This document shows, in pieces, positions 1 through 8,563 of a DNA stretch of 64,000 nucleotides. The stretch is from Cryobacterium luteum. GTDB taxonomy: Bacteria > Actinomycetota > Actinomycetes > Actinomycetales > Microbacteriaceae. Every line of letters starts with the position of its first letter. Position 1 is the stretch's first letter. Location: NCBI RefSeq assembly GCF_900110125.1, contig NZ_FOCN01000012.1, positions 37,075 through 101,074 of the forward strand. Direction: 5' to 3'. The notes below the pieces were generated by a model, which saw only the letters and a program-made list of their open reading frames with translations, was not told the DNA's origin and did not search any database. A program made the translations under genes and the position numbers.

Positions 1-1912
1 CCCAGTCGAGTGCGCCGAGCCACGGCAGCCGGCCGACCTCGGCTAGTGAACGGGCCACCGAATTGATGAGAAGCGGATGCCGCCGCGACGGCATCCCGAC
101 GATGGCCGCCGGGCGCTCGGCCCACCCCCACTCGGCCAGCACACGCACACAGGCGGCGAGCATGGCGGGCGGGGCTGCGGCATCCGCGTGGCCGGTCGCG
201 AACAGGTCACGCAGGGGACCGCCCCAGCCGAGGTCGGTGAGTCGGGCCAGCGCGCGGCCGGGTTCGGCGCGTTCGGTGAGCGGGATTTTGCCCGTGGCAG
301 CGACGCCGAGGCTGCTCATGCCGGTGGGCCACTGGGCGCGCACCTCGATGGCGACGCCGACCCGGTCGAGCGACTTCGCGGCTGTGACCGCAGCCCCCTC
401 GGCCAGATCACTCGGATACCAGATGCCCTGGCAGTTGTCGCAGCGACCGCAGGCTACGGCGGTGTCGTCATCGAGGGAGCGTTGCAGAAATTCCATGCGG
501 CAGCCGGTGGTGCTTTCAAATTCGAGCATCGCTTGCTGCTCGCCGAGCCGGGCCGCCGCGATGCGTTCGTAGCGTTCTTCGTCGTAGACCCAGGGCTGCC
601 CGGTGGACTGCCAGCCGCCTTTCACCCGGTGCACGGCGCCGTCGACGTCGAGCACCTTCAGCAGCAGTTCGAGCGGCGTGCGCCGAAGGTCGACCCTGGC
701 TTCCAGCGCCGGGGTCGACAGGGGAGCGCCGGCCGCTTCGAGCGCGCCGATCACGGCGAGGGCCTTCGCCTGGTTGGGCATCGAGGCAGTGGCGAAATAG
801 TGCCAGATGGCCTCGTCTTCGGCGCCGGGCAGCAGCAGCACGTCGGCCGAGGCGGTGGCACGGCCGGCGCGACCGACCTGCTGGTAGTAGGCCACCGGGG
901 ATGAGGGAGCCCCGAGGTGCAGCACGAAGCCGAGGTCGGGTTTGTCGAACCCCATGCCGAGCGCGCTCGTCGCAATGAGCGCCTTGACCTGGTTGGACTT
1001 GAGCAGCCCCTCGGATTCTTCACGTTCGGCCGTGTCGGTCTGCCCGGTATAGGCGCGCACCGCGTGGCCGGCTTCCCGCAGCAGCCGGGCGGTGTCCTCG
1101 GCGGCCGCCACGGTGAGGGTGTAGATGATGCCGCTGCCCGGCAGCTCGCCGAGGTGGCTGAGTAGCCAGGCCAGACGGGCGCGCGAATCGGGCAGTCGCA
1201 GCACGCCGAGCCGCAGCGAGGAACGAGCGAGCGGGCCGCGAATGGTGACGACCTCGGCCGTGCCCATTGTGCCCACGGTAGCGCCGTCGACACCGGTCGC
1301 GACCATGCCGACCTGCTCCGCGACATCCTGCACCACGCGGCTGTTGGCGGTCGCCGTGGTGGCGAGCACGGGAACGCCCGCCGGCATCTGCGCGATCAGC
1401 TCGCGCAAGCGGCGGTAGTCCGGGCGAAAATCGTGGCCCCAGTCGGAGATGCAGTGCGCCTCATCAACCACGAGCAAGCCCACCCGAGCGATCAGCGCGG
1501 GCAGCTGCTCATCGCGAAAGGACGGGTTGTTCAGTCGCTCCGGCGACACCAGAAGCACATCGACCTCGTCGGCGTCGAGCTGCCGCAGCACGTCGGTCCA
1601 TTCGTGGGCGTTCGACGAGTTGATCGACACCGCCCGCACGCCGGCGCGGGCCGCGGCGGCGACCTGGTCGCGCATGAGGGCCAGCAGCGGCGAGACCAGA
1701 ATGGTCGGGCCGGCGCCCTGACGACGCAGCAGCAGGGTGGCCACAAAATACACGGCCGATTTGCCCCACCCGGTGCGCTGCACCACGAGCGCGCGGCGGC
1801 GGTGGTCGACGAGGGTTTCGATGGCCTCGTACTGACCGGTATGAAAATCGGCGTCGCCCTGCCCCACCAGGGTGCGCAGAATGGCCAGAGCGGATGCGCG
1901 GGTGTCGGTCAT
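1..1912 (-). CDS. recQ: ATP-dependent DNA helicase RecQ (partial, C-terminus off the left edge)
   Basis: Superfamily 2 3'-5' DNA helicase that unwinds forks and recombination intermediates. From the ATG at 1912 the minus-strand frame stays open for about 637 codons to the window edge. Visible motifs: Walker A as TGWGKS near residue 47, DEAH followed by the RecQ-typical CISDWGHDFRPDY near 150, the motif VI core QVGRAGR near 345, and the zinc-binding cysteines CRMEF...CGRCDNC near 470-490. An AAGG lies almost against the start codon and I see no better start. It is divergent from the next gene across 240 bases in which I see only that gene's promoter. The HRDC end, if present, is not visible. 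The family call is secure from the motif order. Confidence 0.93.
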   Translation of the reverse strand, partial: MTDTRASALAILRTLVGQGDADFHTGQYEAIETLVDHRRRALVVQRTGWGKSAVYFVATLLLRRQGAGPTILVSPLLALMRDQVAAAARAGVRAVSINSSNAHEWTDVLRQLDADEVDVLLVSPERLNNPSFRDEQLPALIARVGLLVVDEAHCISDWGHDFRPDYRRLRELIAQMPAGVPVLATTATANSRVVQDVAEQVGMVATGVDGATVGTMGTAEVVTIRGPLARSSLRLGVLRLPDSRARLAWLLSHLGELPGSGIIYTLTVAAAEDTARLLREAGHAVRAYTGQTDTAEREESEGLLKSNQVKALIATSALGMGFDKPDLGFVLHLGAPSSPVAYYQQVGRAGRATASADVLLLPGAEDEAIWHYFATASMPNQAKALAVIGALEAAGAPLSTPALEARVDLRRTPLELLLKVLDVDGAVHRVKGGWQSTGQPWVYDEERYERIAAARLGEQQAMLEFESTTGCRMEFLQRSLDDDTAVACGRCDNCQGIWYPSDLAEGAAVTAAKSLDRVGVAIEVRAQWPTGMSSLGVAATGKIPLTERAEPGRALARLTDLGWGGPLRDLFATGHADAAAPPAMLAACVRVLAEWGWAERPAAIVGMPSRRHPLLINSVARSLAEVGRLPWLGALDW

Positions 1913-2140
1913 CCTTCAAGGGTGCCAGATGCCGCCGACACTCCTATTCGCTGGTCTGGTGATGACGGCAGCAGCGATCGACCCCGCCTGAAATTGGGAT
2001 TGCTTCGATGGTGTTGATCCCGCTGGGAATACACCCGCCGAACCCATTCGCCAGACACAGCCGCTGAGCCCCGTCGCCGTCGGGGCGGGTTCGCAGTGCG
2101 TGTCGCGGGGCATCCGACGCCGTCGAGGGGGATCGCTCAG

Positions 2141-2146
2141 TAGGCT
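2141..2146 (+). promoter_or_regulatory. -10 hexamer TAGGCT, leaderless-type
   Basis: TAGGCT is followed by exactly six bases and then the GTG at 2153. There is no Shine-Dalgarno sequence, so transcription probably begins at the start codon itself. No convincing -35 is visible. Confidence 0.55.
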
Positions 2147-2152
2147 CGGTGG

Positions 2153-2920
2153 GTGAACGTGATTCAGGAGATCGAAACGCGACTGCCGGAACAGGCCGTC
2201 GTCGGTTTTCGTCGGCTCATCGGGCAGGCGCGGGTCAACGATTCGATCCTGCTGCAGGAGCGCGCCATGGCGCGCATGGTCGCTCCCGCGCAGTGGATAC
2301 TGACCCGGGTCGGGACCGACGGCATCCGCTTGACCAAAGCCGGGCACCTGCCGCCGGCGGTCGTGCTCGAAGCTTCTGCCGAGCTTGACTGGGGCTGGCC
2401 GATGAGCGTCAACCGCGAAGTGCACCTGCGGCCGCTGCAGGAACTGCGCGGGCACCTGCGCGACGTGGGATTGCTGCGGGTCAGTAAGGGGATGCTCGTG
2501 CTCACGAGAAAGGGCGCCGCACTGTCCGGCTCGCCCCGCGAGCTCTGGTGGTACCTGGCCCGCAGCATCCACCACAGCCGTACGCCCGCGGTGAGTGACG
2601 CCACCCGCCTGCTGCTGTTGTTCGTCGCGACCCGCGGCCTCGCCCGGCGCGAAGACTATCTCACAACCCTGTCGCGCGCGCTGGGCTCGCTTGGCTGGGT
2701 GCAGTCGGACGGCCAGGAGCCCACGACGGAGTCGGTCTGGCACCTCGTCGACACCAAGTGGCGCCTGCTCGACCGGCTCGGTGCGTTCGAGCAGACCGAG
2801 GCCTGGCACGGGGACCGCGGCACGGTCACCGTCGGTGGCGCCGCCTTCGCGCGCGCCGCGCTGCAGTCCGACGCACCGAACGACCCGCCCGCCGATTTGG
2901 ACGCACCAGGCGATTTGTAG
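2153..2920 (+). CDS. Conserved hypothetical protein, resembling the C-terminal part of pRiA4b ORF-3 family proteins
   Basis: A 255-residue soluble protein with no signal peptide or membrane segment. The block around residues 50-115 (VKLTKAGHLPP-like, then a WPMSVNREVHLRPLQELR stretch, then GLLRVSKGMLVLTRKG) reads like the helical C-terminal region of pRiA4b ORF-3 / IS1096 TnpR-type proteins. That is a recollection of the family pattern, not a search. The typical N-terminal domain of those proteins is absent. No catalytic motif is recognisable. The GTG start is chosen because TAGGCT sits six bases upstream, as in several other genes here. The gene ends 49 bases before the aminopeptidase gene and may be co-transcribed with it. 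Function unknown. Confidence 0.7.
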   Translation: MNVIQEIETRLPEQAVVGFRRLIGQARVNDSILLQERAMARMVAPAQWILTRVGTDGIRLTKAGHLPPAVVLEASAELDWGWPMSVNREVHLRPLQELRGHLRDVGLLRVSKGMLVLTRKGAALSGSPRELWWYLARSIHHSRTPAVSDATRLLLLFVATRGLARREDYLTTLSRALGSLGWVQSDGQEPTTESVWHLVDTKWRLLDRLGAFEQTEAWHGDRGTVTVGGAAFARAALQSDAPNDPPADLDAPGDL

Positions 2921-2969
2921 CACGCGGCCCGCGGCAGCCGCTGCCTCGCGCTGGTGGTTGGATGGATGA

Positions 2970-4241
2970 ATGGATGCCTACACCGCCGATTTCTCCGCCT
3001 TTCTGCAAGCGTCACCGTCGTCGTACCACGCCGCCGCCGAGGTAGCTCGGCGGCTCGACGTGGCCGGTTTCACCCGGCTCGAGGAATCGGCGAGTTGGAC
3101 GACCGACGAGGTCACCGGTCACTACGTCGTGCGAGACGGCGCCGTCATCGCCTGGTCACAGCCGGCTGCCGCCGGTCCCATCACGCCGTTCCGTATCCTC
3201 GGCGCCCACACCGACTCCCCGGGTTTCAAACTCAAACCCAAGCCCACGATCGGCGCGTTCGGCTGGCTGCAGGCCGGCGTTGAGGTGTACGGCGGGCCGC
3301 TGCTGAATTCCTGGCTGGACCGTGAGCTCGAACTCGCCGGTCGGCTGGTCACCCGGGACGGCACCGAGCACCTCGTGCGCACCGGACCGTTCCTGCGCAT
3401 TCCGCAACTCGCCGTGCACCTCGACCGTGAGGTGAACAACGCCCTGACTCTCGATCGGCAACGTCATCTCACTCCCGTCTTCGGCGTTGGCGACGCGTCG
3501 GAGGCCGACCTGGTGGCCCACCTTGCCGACCTGGCCGGCCTGCAGGCAGCGGATGTCGCGGGTTACGACGTTCTGACGGCTGACACCCAGCCGCCCGCCA
3601 CCTTCGGTCTCGGCAACGCGCTGTTCGCGGCCGGCCGCCTCGACAATCTTTCCTCCGTCTACGCCGGCCTGCAGGCCCTGATCCAGGCGAGCGAGCAGAC
3701 CGGCGGCCCGATCAGCGTGCTCGCCGGGTTCGACCACGAAGAACTCGGCTCCCAGTCCCGCTCCGGCGCGAGCGGCCCGCTGCTCGACGACATTCTCACC
3801 CGCATTGGTCACGGCCTCGGCGCGACCGGGTCAGAGCATCTGCAGGCCTACGCCGAATCCTGGTGCCTCTCCGCCGACGCCGGTCATGCCGTGCACCCCA
3901 ACTATCCCGAACGGCACGATCCCACGAACCGGCCCATTCTCGGCGGCGGCCCGCTGCTCAAGATCAACGCCAACCAGCGCTACGCGACGGATGCCCACGG
4001 CGCAGCCCTCTGGGCTCGCAGCTGCGCCCAAGCGAACGTCGACTACCAGGAATTCGTCTCGAACAACACGGTTCCCTGCGGTTCGACCATCGGACCGCTG
4101 ACCGCGACCCGGCTCGGCATTCGCGTCGTCGACGTGGGCGTGCCCTTGTTGTCGATGCACTCCGCCCGTGAACTCTGCCACGTCAACGATCCGCGGGCTC
4201 TGAGCGCGGCCGCCAGAGCCTTCTTCGCGCCGGAGGCGTAG
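2970..4241 (+). CDS. M18 family aminopeptidase
   Basis: Cytosolic metallo-aminopeptidase of family M18, cutting N-terminal (typically acidic) residues from peptides with two divalent metal ions. At 423 residues it has the family's usual length. Metal and catalytic positions are recognisable: HTDSPGF near residue 82, GRLDNLSS near 222, DHEELGSQ near 257 and the C-terminal GHAVHPNYPERHDP near 310. The ATG at 2970 is the first in-frame start consistent with the family N-terminus; no strong ribosome-binding site is seen. It converges on the DUF2236 gene with 26 bases between stops, which hold only a short CCGCCCGGGCGG palindrome. Confidence 0.93.
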   Translation: MDAYTADFSAFLQASPSSYHAAAEVARRLDVAGFTRLEESASWTTDEVTGHYVVRDGAVIAWSQPAAAGPITPFRILGAHTDSPGFKLKPKPTIGAFGWLQAGVEVYGGPLLNSWLDRELELAGRLVTRDGTEHLVRTGPFLRIPQLAVHLDREVNNALTLDRQRHLTPVFGVGDASEADLVAHLADLAGLQAADVAGYDVLTADTQPPATFGLGNALFAAGRLDNLSSVYAGLQALIQASEQTGGPISVLAGFDHEELGSQSRSGASGPLLDDILTRIGHGLGATGSEHLQAYAESWCLSADAGHAVHPNYPERHDPTNRPILGGGPLLKINANQRYATDAHGAALWARSCAQANVDYQEFVSNNTVPCGSTIGPLTATRLGIRVVDVGVPLLSMHSARELCHVNDPRALSAAARAFFAPEA

Positions 4242-4267
4242 CGGTCCGCCCGGGCGGCGTCGGGAAA

Positions 4268-5182
4268 TCAGGCTTCCGGAACCAGCCCGGCGGTGGGGGC
4301 GAGTCGCGCGAGCCGCGTGCGGGCGGCATCCTCTGAGGTCGAGGTGGGGCCGAGCAGCGTGCGAACGATACGGAGAACGATCCGGGTACCCCAGATGACG
4401 GGCAGACGGGATGGTTTCAGGCCGAGCATGTCGCGATACTCGCGCGGAATCGACGCCACAGCCCCCGCGAACATGATGCGGTAGAACGGCAGCATGCCCC
4501 GACTGAGCGGCGGGTAGCGGATGAATCGCACCGCGTCGGCCACGCGGGCGTCACTTTTCAGCGTGCCGGCCCGGCGAAAAGCCTCGAGCTGTGCGGCAAG
4601 CTCCGCGGCGGAATGTGGGGCATTCTGCACGCCGATGAGTTCGCCGGCGGTCGCCCATTCGCTGACGTAGCGGTCGGCGCCGCCGGGAATGGCGTCGCCC
4701 CAGAGCAGGTGGGATTGCAGGAACGCATCGGTGAAGACGACGTGCACCCACGACAAGAGCTCCGGGTCGCCCGCGGCATAGGGGCGCTCTTCGCCGCGCG
4801 CATCAAGGTAGGTTCCGGCCACGCGGTCGTGAAAGTGGGCGACGCGGCCCGATTCGCGCTCGGCGACGACCGTGTCGGCGAAGGTCACCGTGACCAGCCA
4901 CTGAATCGTGCCGGACAGGCGGCCGAGCGGGTCCTCGTGATAGCGGGACCAATCGTGTACACCGGCCATGGCGCCGGGGTGCAGGGTCTGCATGAGCAGG
5001 GCGCGGATGCCGGCGACCATGGTCGCCATTCCGCCGTGTACGGTCCAGGCCGCGCTTCCGGGGCCGAAGTATCCCGCATTGTCGCCGGTCTCGATCTTGT
5101 CGACCCAGCCTGGCCGCCCATCGCTGTTCCCTGAGAGCGTCACCAGAAGGTGCGAGCGCCAGCTGTCCGTGAATCTGGTCAT
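4268..5182 (-). CDS. DUF2236 / MpaB-type oxygenase family protein
   Basis: A 304-residue protein of the DUF2236 family, which includes latex-clearing proteins and MpaB and is thought to bind haem through conserved His and Arg residues. Recognisable features are the N-terminal GPGSAAWTVHGG, the HPGAMAGVHDWSRYHEDPLGRL block near residue 70 with conserved histidines, and the SWVHVVFTDAFL region near 145. There is no signal peptide. Substrate and reaction are unknown for this subgroup. The ATG at 5182 has TACCAT five bases upstream and no ribosome-binding site, suggesting a leaderless message. It is divergent from the sugar porter gene. Confidence 0.85.
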   Translation of the reverse strand: MTRFTDSWRSHLLVTLSGNSDGRPGWVDKIETGDNAGYFGPGSAAWTVHGGMATMVAGIRALLMQTLHPGAMAGVHDWSRYHEDPLGRLSGTIQWLVTVTFADTVVAERESGRVAHFHDRVAGTYLDARGEERPYAAGDPELLSWVHVVFTDAFLQSHLLWGDAIPGGADRYVSEWATAGELIGVQNAPHSAAELAAQLEAFRRAGTLKSDARVADAVRFIRYPPLSRGMLPFYRIMFAGAVASIPREYRDMLGLKPSRLPVIWGTRIVLRIVRTLLGPTSTSEDAARTRLARLAPTAGLVPEA

Positions 5183-5187
5183 TCAAG

Positions 5188-5193
5188 ATGGTA
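5188..5193 (-). promoter_or_regulatory. -10 hexamer TACCAT
   Basis: On the minus strand TACCAT stands five bases before the ATG at 5182, without a ribosome-binding site. It is compatible with leaderless transcription, although the spacing is one base shorter than in the best examples. Confidence 0.4.
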
Positions 5194-5287
5194 GCTCTGT
5201 CTCGCTGGACGCCCGCCGCGAACGGCCTGTTCACCTCCACGATGACGAAGACCAGGCGGCCAACTTCGGATCGGATGGCACCCGACG

Positions 5288-5293
5288 TAGGCT
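5288..5293 (+). promoter_or_regulatory. -10 hexamer TAGGCT of the sugar porter gene
   Basis: TAGGCT about 53 bases before the ATG at 5346 predicts a transcript starting near 5300 with a leader of roughly 46 bases. The leader contains AGGGGG (5317-5322) and a seven-codon ORF that runs into the porter start. Confidence 0.45.
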
Positions 5294-5345
5294 GATTCGG
5301 TACACGAATTCGACCCAGGGGGCGGCACTTGACCGACACAGCACT

Positions 5346-6809
5346 ATGAGCACGTCCACGATGGCCACCGATTCCCCCGCGCCGAGCACCAACAGAAAAG
5401 TCATCGCACTCGCCGTCGCCGGCGCTCTGGGCGGCTTTCTGTTCGGATTCGATTCCTCGGTCATCAATGGAGCCGTCAATGCGGTGCAGGAGGAATTCGG
5501 GCTGAATGCCACCCTCACCGGGTTCGCCGTGGCCTGCGCCCTGCTCGGCGCCGCGGCGGGCGCCTTCTTCGGCGGCCGCTTCGCAGACCGCTACGGACGC
5601 ATCCCCATGATGCTGCTCGGCGGCGTGGTGTTCCTGGTCAGCTCGATCGGTTCCGGCTTTTCTTTCGGCGTCGTCGATCTGATCATCTGGAGGGTTGTTG
5701 GTGGACTCGGTATCGGACTGGCATCCGTTGTCGCGCCGGCCTATATTGCTGAGATCTCACCGCGTCAGATGCGCGGCCGACTCGGGTCGCTGCAGCAGCT
5801 CGCGATCACCCTCGGCATCTTTACTGCTCTGCTCTCCGACGCCGTGTTCGCCGAAAGCGCGGGCGGCGCCGGCAGTGAATTCTGGTTGGGCCTCGAAGCC
5901 TGGCGTTGGATGTTCCTGGCCGGCGCCGTGCCGGCCATCGTTTACGGCGGCATCGCCTTCATCCTGCCGGAATCTCCCCGCTTCCTGATTTTGAAAGACA
6001 AGGAAGCGGATGCCCGCGCCGTCTTCACTCGGCTCTGGCCGAGTGGTGACGTCGATCGGGAGATTCGCGACATGCGTCGTTCGATCGAGGTCGATGCCCG
6101 GTCGCAGAGGGCTGGATCCCTGCGCGGCAGTGCCTTCGGCCTCAAGCCGATCGTCTGGGTCGGCATCATTCTGTCGGTATTCCAGCAGTTCGTCGGCATC
6201 AACGTGATCTTCTACTATTCGACCACCCTGTGGGAGGCGGTCGGTTTCGCGGAATCCAACTCGCTGACCATCTCCGTGATCACCTCGGTGACCAATATTC
6301 TGGTCACCCTGGTCGCGATCGCCCTGGTCGACCGGATCGGTCGACGACCGATCCTGCTGAGCGGGTCCATCGGAATGACGGTGTCCCTCGCGACGATGGC
6401 AGTGGCGTTCAGTCAGTCGGTGACGGTCGGCGGCGAGCTGAGCCTGCCGGGGGCGTGGGCGCCGATCGCCCTGGTCGCCGCGAACCTGTTCGTCATCGCG
6501 TTCGGTGCGTCCTGGGGTCCCGTGGTCTGGGTGTTGCTCGGCGAGATGTTCCCCAACTCGATTCGAGCCAAGGCCCTCGGTCTCGCCGCGGCCGCCCAGT
6601 GGATCGCCAATTTTCTCATCACCGTCAGCTTCCCGCCGATGGCCGATGCCTCCCTGCCGATCACCTATGGCCTGTACGCCCTGTTCGCCGGGCTCTCCTT
6701 CTGGTTCGTGCTGCGCAAGGTGCCCGAAACGAACGGTATGTCGCTTGAAGAAGCTGACACCCTGTTGCCTCCGAAAAATTCAGCTAAAAGAGCCACCGCA
6801 GCGAGGTGA
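5346..6809 (+). CDS. Sugar porter, major facilitator superfamily
   Basis: A 487-residue membrane transporter of the MFS sugar-porter family, moving a hexose, pentose or inositol, probably with protons. Family signatures are in order: GRFADRYGR after helix 2, PESPRFL before the central loop, QQFVGINVIFYYS in helix 7, RIGRRP after helix 8, and PETNGMSLEE at the end of helix 12. Substrate cannot be read from the sequence. The frame is open far upstream, but residues before 5346 lie in the divergent promoter region and lack family character. ATG 5346 gives the expected short N-terminus; ATG 5361 is an alternative. A mini-ORF ends inside the start codon (ATGA). A hairpin follows the gene. Confidence 0.92.
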   Translation: MSTSTMATDSPAPSTNRKVIALAVAGALGGFLFGFDSSVINGAVNAVQEEFGLNATLTGFAVACALLGAAAGAFFGGRFADRYGRIPMMLLGGVVFLVSSIGSGFSFGVVDLIIWRVVGGLGIGLASVVAPAYIAEISPRQMRGRLGSLQQLAITLGIFTALLSDAVFAESAGGAGSEFWLGLEAWRWMFLAGAVPAIVYGGIAFILPESPRFLILKDKEADARAVFTRLWPSGDVDREIRDMRRSIEVDARSQRAGSLRGSAFGLKPIVWVGIILSVFQQFVGINVIFYYSTTLWEAVGFAESNSLTISVITSVTNILVTLVAIALVDRIGRRPILLSGSIGMTVSLATMAVAFSQSVTVGGELSLPGAWAPIALVAANLFVIAFGASWGPVVWVLLGEMFPNSIRAKALGLAAAAQWIANFLITVSFPPMADASLPITYGLYALFAGLSFWFVLRKVPETNGMSLEEADTLLPPKNSAKRATAAR

Positions 6810-6826
6810 GATTTAAGCAGCATTTG

Positions 6827-6859
6827 GCGATACCCACAAGCCCCCGAACGGGCTATCGC
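6827..6859 (+). terminator. Hairpin after the sugar porter gene
   Basis: Outer arms GCGATA/TATCGC enclose an inner AGCCC/GGGCT stem with a six-base loop. The arms share one base and there is a bulge and no U-run, so this is only a possible terminator. Confidence 0.35.
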
Positions 6860-6878
6860 AACACGAGGGGTTTGCGGA

Positions 6879-6884
6879 TAACTT
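6879..6884 (+). promoter_or_regulatory. -10 hexamer TAACTT
   Basis: TAACTT lies 27 bases before the ATG at 6912, predicting a short leader that carries GGAG. No clear -35 is visible. Confidence 0.35.
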
Positions 6885-6911
6885 CGCAGAACAAGATTGT
6901 GGAGTGTGACC

Positions 6912-8150
6912 ATGCCCGAACGTGGATACGCCGTTATAAGTTTGAAAACCACCGGACTGTTCCCGTACCAGCGGGATCGGGTCGTCGAGGTAGCCGTGGT
7001 GCACCTCGACGAGGGTGGTCACCTTTCTGCGCGCTGGCAGACCGTCATCAACCCCGGCAGCAATGCCGGTGACGTGGCGACGCATGGCGTCAGCACTGCC
7101 GAGCTGCTGCGAGCGCCGACCTTCGAGCAGGTTGCGCCACGACTGGTCGAGCTGTTGCGCGGCCGGGTGTTGGTGACCCACAACGCTCAGTTCGTCACCG
7201 GATTTCTGATGCGTGAATTCGAACTGATCGGCTATGCCCCCGGGCGAGGGCTGGAGGCGGTCTGCACCATGCACCTGGCCCGCAACTACCTGCCGGGAGC
7301 AGGCCGACTGCTCATAGACTGCTGCGCGGCCTACGACATCGAGATCGAGCCCGGTCCCGGCGCGCTGGTGCAGGCCGAGGCGTGTGCGAGCCTGTTGGCG
7401 GCCTACGTGCACGGCTCACCCAGCGCGGCACCGTGGATCAACGCCCTCGACCGAGCCGAACAGTGCGACTGGCCGACAATCGTGGGTTCGAGCGCGGCCC
7501 CGTGGGTGCAGCGCGACCCCTCGATGACGATCGACGTCGTGCCGACGCCGAGTTTCTTGGCCAGGGCGGCCGTGAAGCTCCCCGACTACACCGGCCCGGA
7601 GGAACACCTCGACTATCTCGCCCTGCTCGACCTGTGCCTTCTTGATCGCGTCCTTTCGCCGAGCCAGACGCGAGAACTTCACGTTCTCGCCGAATTGAGC
7701 GGTATCACAGCGGCAGATCGTGGTGCCCTGCATCATCGGTACTTTGACGACCTCGTGCGCGTGGCCTGGAGCGAAGGCACCCTCCGCGTCGAAGATTCTG
7801 CGGACCTGATCGCGGTCGCCCGCATGCTCGATGTCACTCCCGAGGCCACCGCCGCAGTGCTGGCCGCACCCACCACGCCGGCTCGCCCACCGATCTCCTC
7901 GATCGATACGGTGCTCCTGGAACACGGTGACATCGTGGTGTTGACCGGTGAGATGGCCCGCGCCCGCTCCGACTGGGGCCGGGAGCTGGTCGCGCGTGGC
8001 CTCTCGCTCGGCACCGCGGTCACCCTGCGCACCCGCCTGCTCGTGGCCGCCGATCCGGAGTCGGTGACCGGTAAGACCGGTAAGGCCCGCGACTACGGCA
8101 TCCCCATTGTCTCCGAATTCGGCCTGCGGTCTCTCATCGGGGTGCGCTGA
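6912..8150 (+). CDS. DnaQ-like exonuclease-fold protein with degenerate active site and C-terminal BRCT-like domain
   Basis: A 412-residue cytosolic protein in three parts. Residues 1-165 have the fold of the DEDDh 3'-5' exonuclease family. However, the usual DxETTGL motif reads SLKTTGL, the HNxxFD motif reads HNAQFVTGF, and the last HxAxxD motif is replaced by a stretch without the acidic residue, so nuclease activity is unlikely. Residues 230-310 form a helical block (DYLALLDLCLLDRVLSPSQ...) typical of actinobacterial relatives. Residues 335-412 look like a BRCT domain (DIVVLTGEMARARSDWGRELVARG... then KARDYGIPIVSEFGL). The start at 6912 is preceded by GGAG; the GTG five codons upstream is less likely. 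Role is inferred to be DNA end or protein binding in replication or repair. Confidence 0.8.
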   Translation: MPERGYAVISLKTTGLFPYQRDRVVEVAVVHLDEGGHLSARWQTVINPGSNAGDVATHGVSTAELLRAPTFEQVAPRLVELLRGRVLVTHNAQFVTGFLMREFELIGYAPGRGLEAVCTMHLARNYLPGAGRLLIDCCAAYDIEIEPGPGALVQAEACASLLAAYVHGSPSAAPWINALDRAEQCDWPTIVGSSAAPWVQRDPSMTIDVVPTPSFLARAAVKLPDYTGPEEHLDYLALLDLCLLDRVLSPSQTRELHVLAELSGITAADRGALHHRYFDDLVRVAWSEGTLRVEDSADLIAVARMLDVTPEATAAVLAAPTTPARPPISSIDTVLLEHGDIVVLTGEMARARSDWGRELVARGLSLGTAVTLRTRLLVAADPESVTGKTGKARDYGIPIVSEFGLRSLIGVR

Positions 8151-8158
8151 ACGGACGG

Positions 8159-8545
8159 CTAACGGCGGCGCGCTGCCGCCTTCTCGGCGCAGGCGATGCA
8201 CAGATCAGCGGCCGGTTTGATCTCCAGTCGCCCGTCCGGGATGCGCTCGCCGCCGCGCACGCACAGACCGTACTTTCCATCGACAATGCGTTGCAGGGCC
8301 CGATCGATCGACGCGAGCTCTTCGACGGCTTCGCCCTGGAATCCCGACATGCGTGACCATTCGGTGCGCAGCGAGGAGGCTTCCGCGTCGTGGGCGCCGT
8401 CCGCGGAACCGTCACTGCGGGAGCTCTGCACCCCATCGAAGGTGTCGGCGAGGCGCTGGAACTCGACGGTCAGCTCGAGCCGACGTTCCCCGAGTGCGGT
8501 CTCGAACACGTGCAATTGGGCGGCGTCAAAGGGAGAAGCGGACAT
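8159..8545 (-). CDS. TraR/DksA-type zinc-finger protein
   Basis: A 128-residue protein of the DksA/TraR family, small proteins that bind RNA polymerase through its secondary channel. A helical N-terminal part is followed by the family signature ASIDRALQRIVDGKYGLC and a C-terminal finger ending DLCIACAEKAAARRR. The finger normally has two CxxC pairs. Here the first pair reads CVRG, so the second cysteine is glycine, while the last pair CIAC is intact. The ATG at 8545 is preferred over a GTG five codons earlier. It lies 18 bases after rnhA on the same strand and is probably co-transcribed with it. The exact role in Actinobacteria is unclear. Confidence 0.85.
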   Translation of the reverse strand: MSASPFDAAQLHVFETALGERRLELTVEFQRLADTFDGVQSSRSDGSADGAHDAEASSLRTEWSRMSGFQGEAVEELASIDRALQRIVDGKYGLCVRGGERIPDGRLEIKPAADLCIACAEKAAARRR

Positions 8546-8563
8546 ATTCCATGGTCCCACGGC

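Noticed and set aside
4968..5345. N-terminal extension of the sugar porter
   Set aside because: It overlaps the divergent DUF2236 gene and adds residues unlike any porter.
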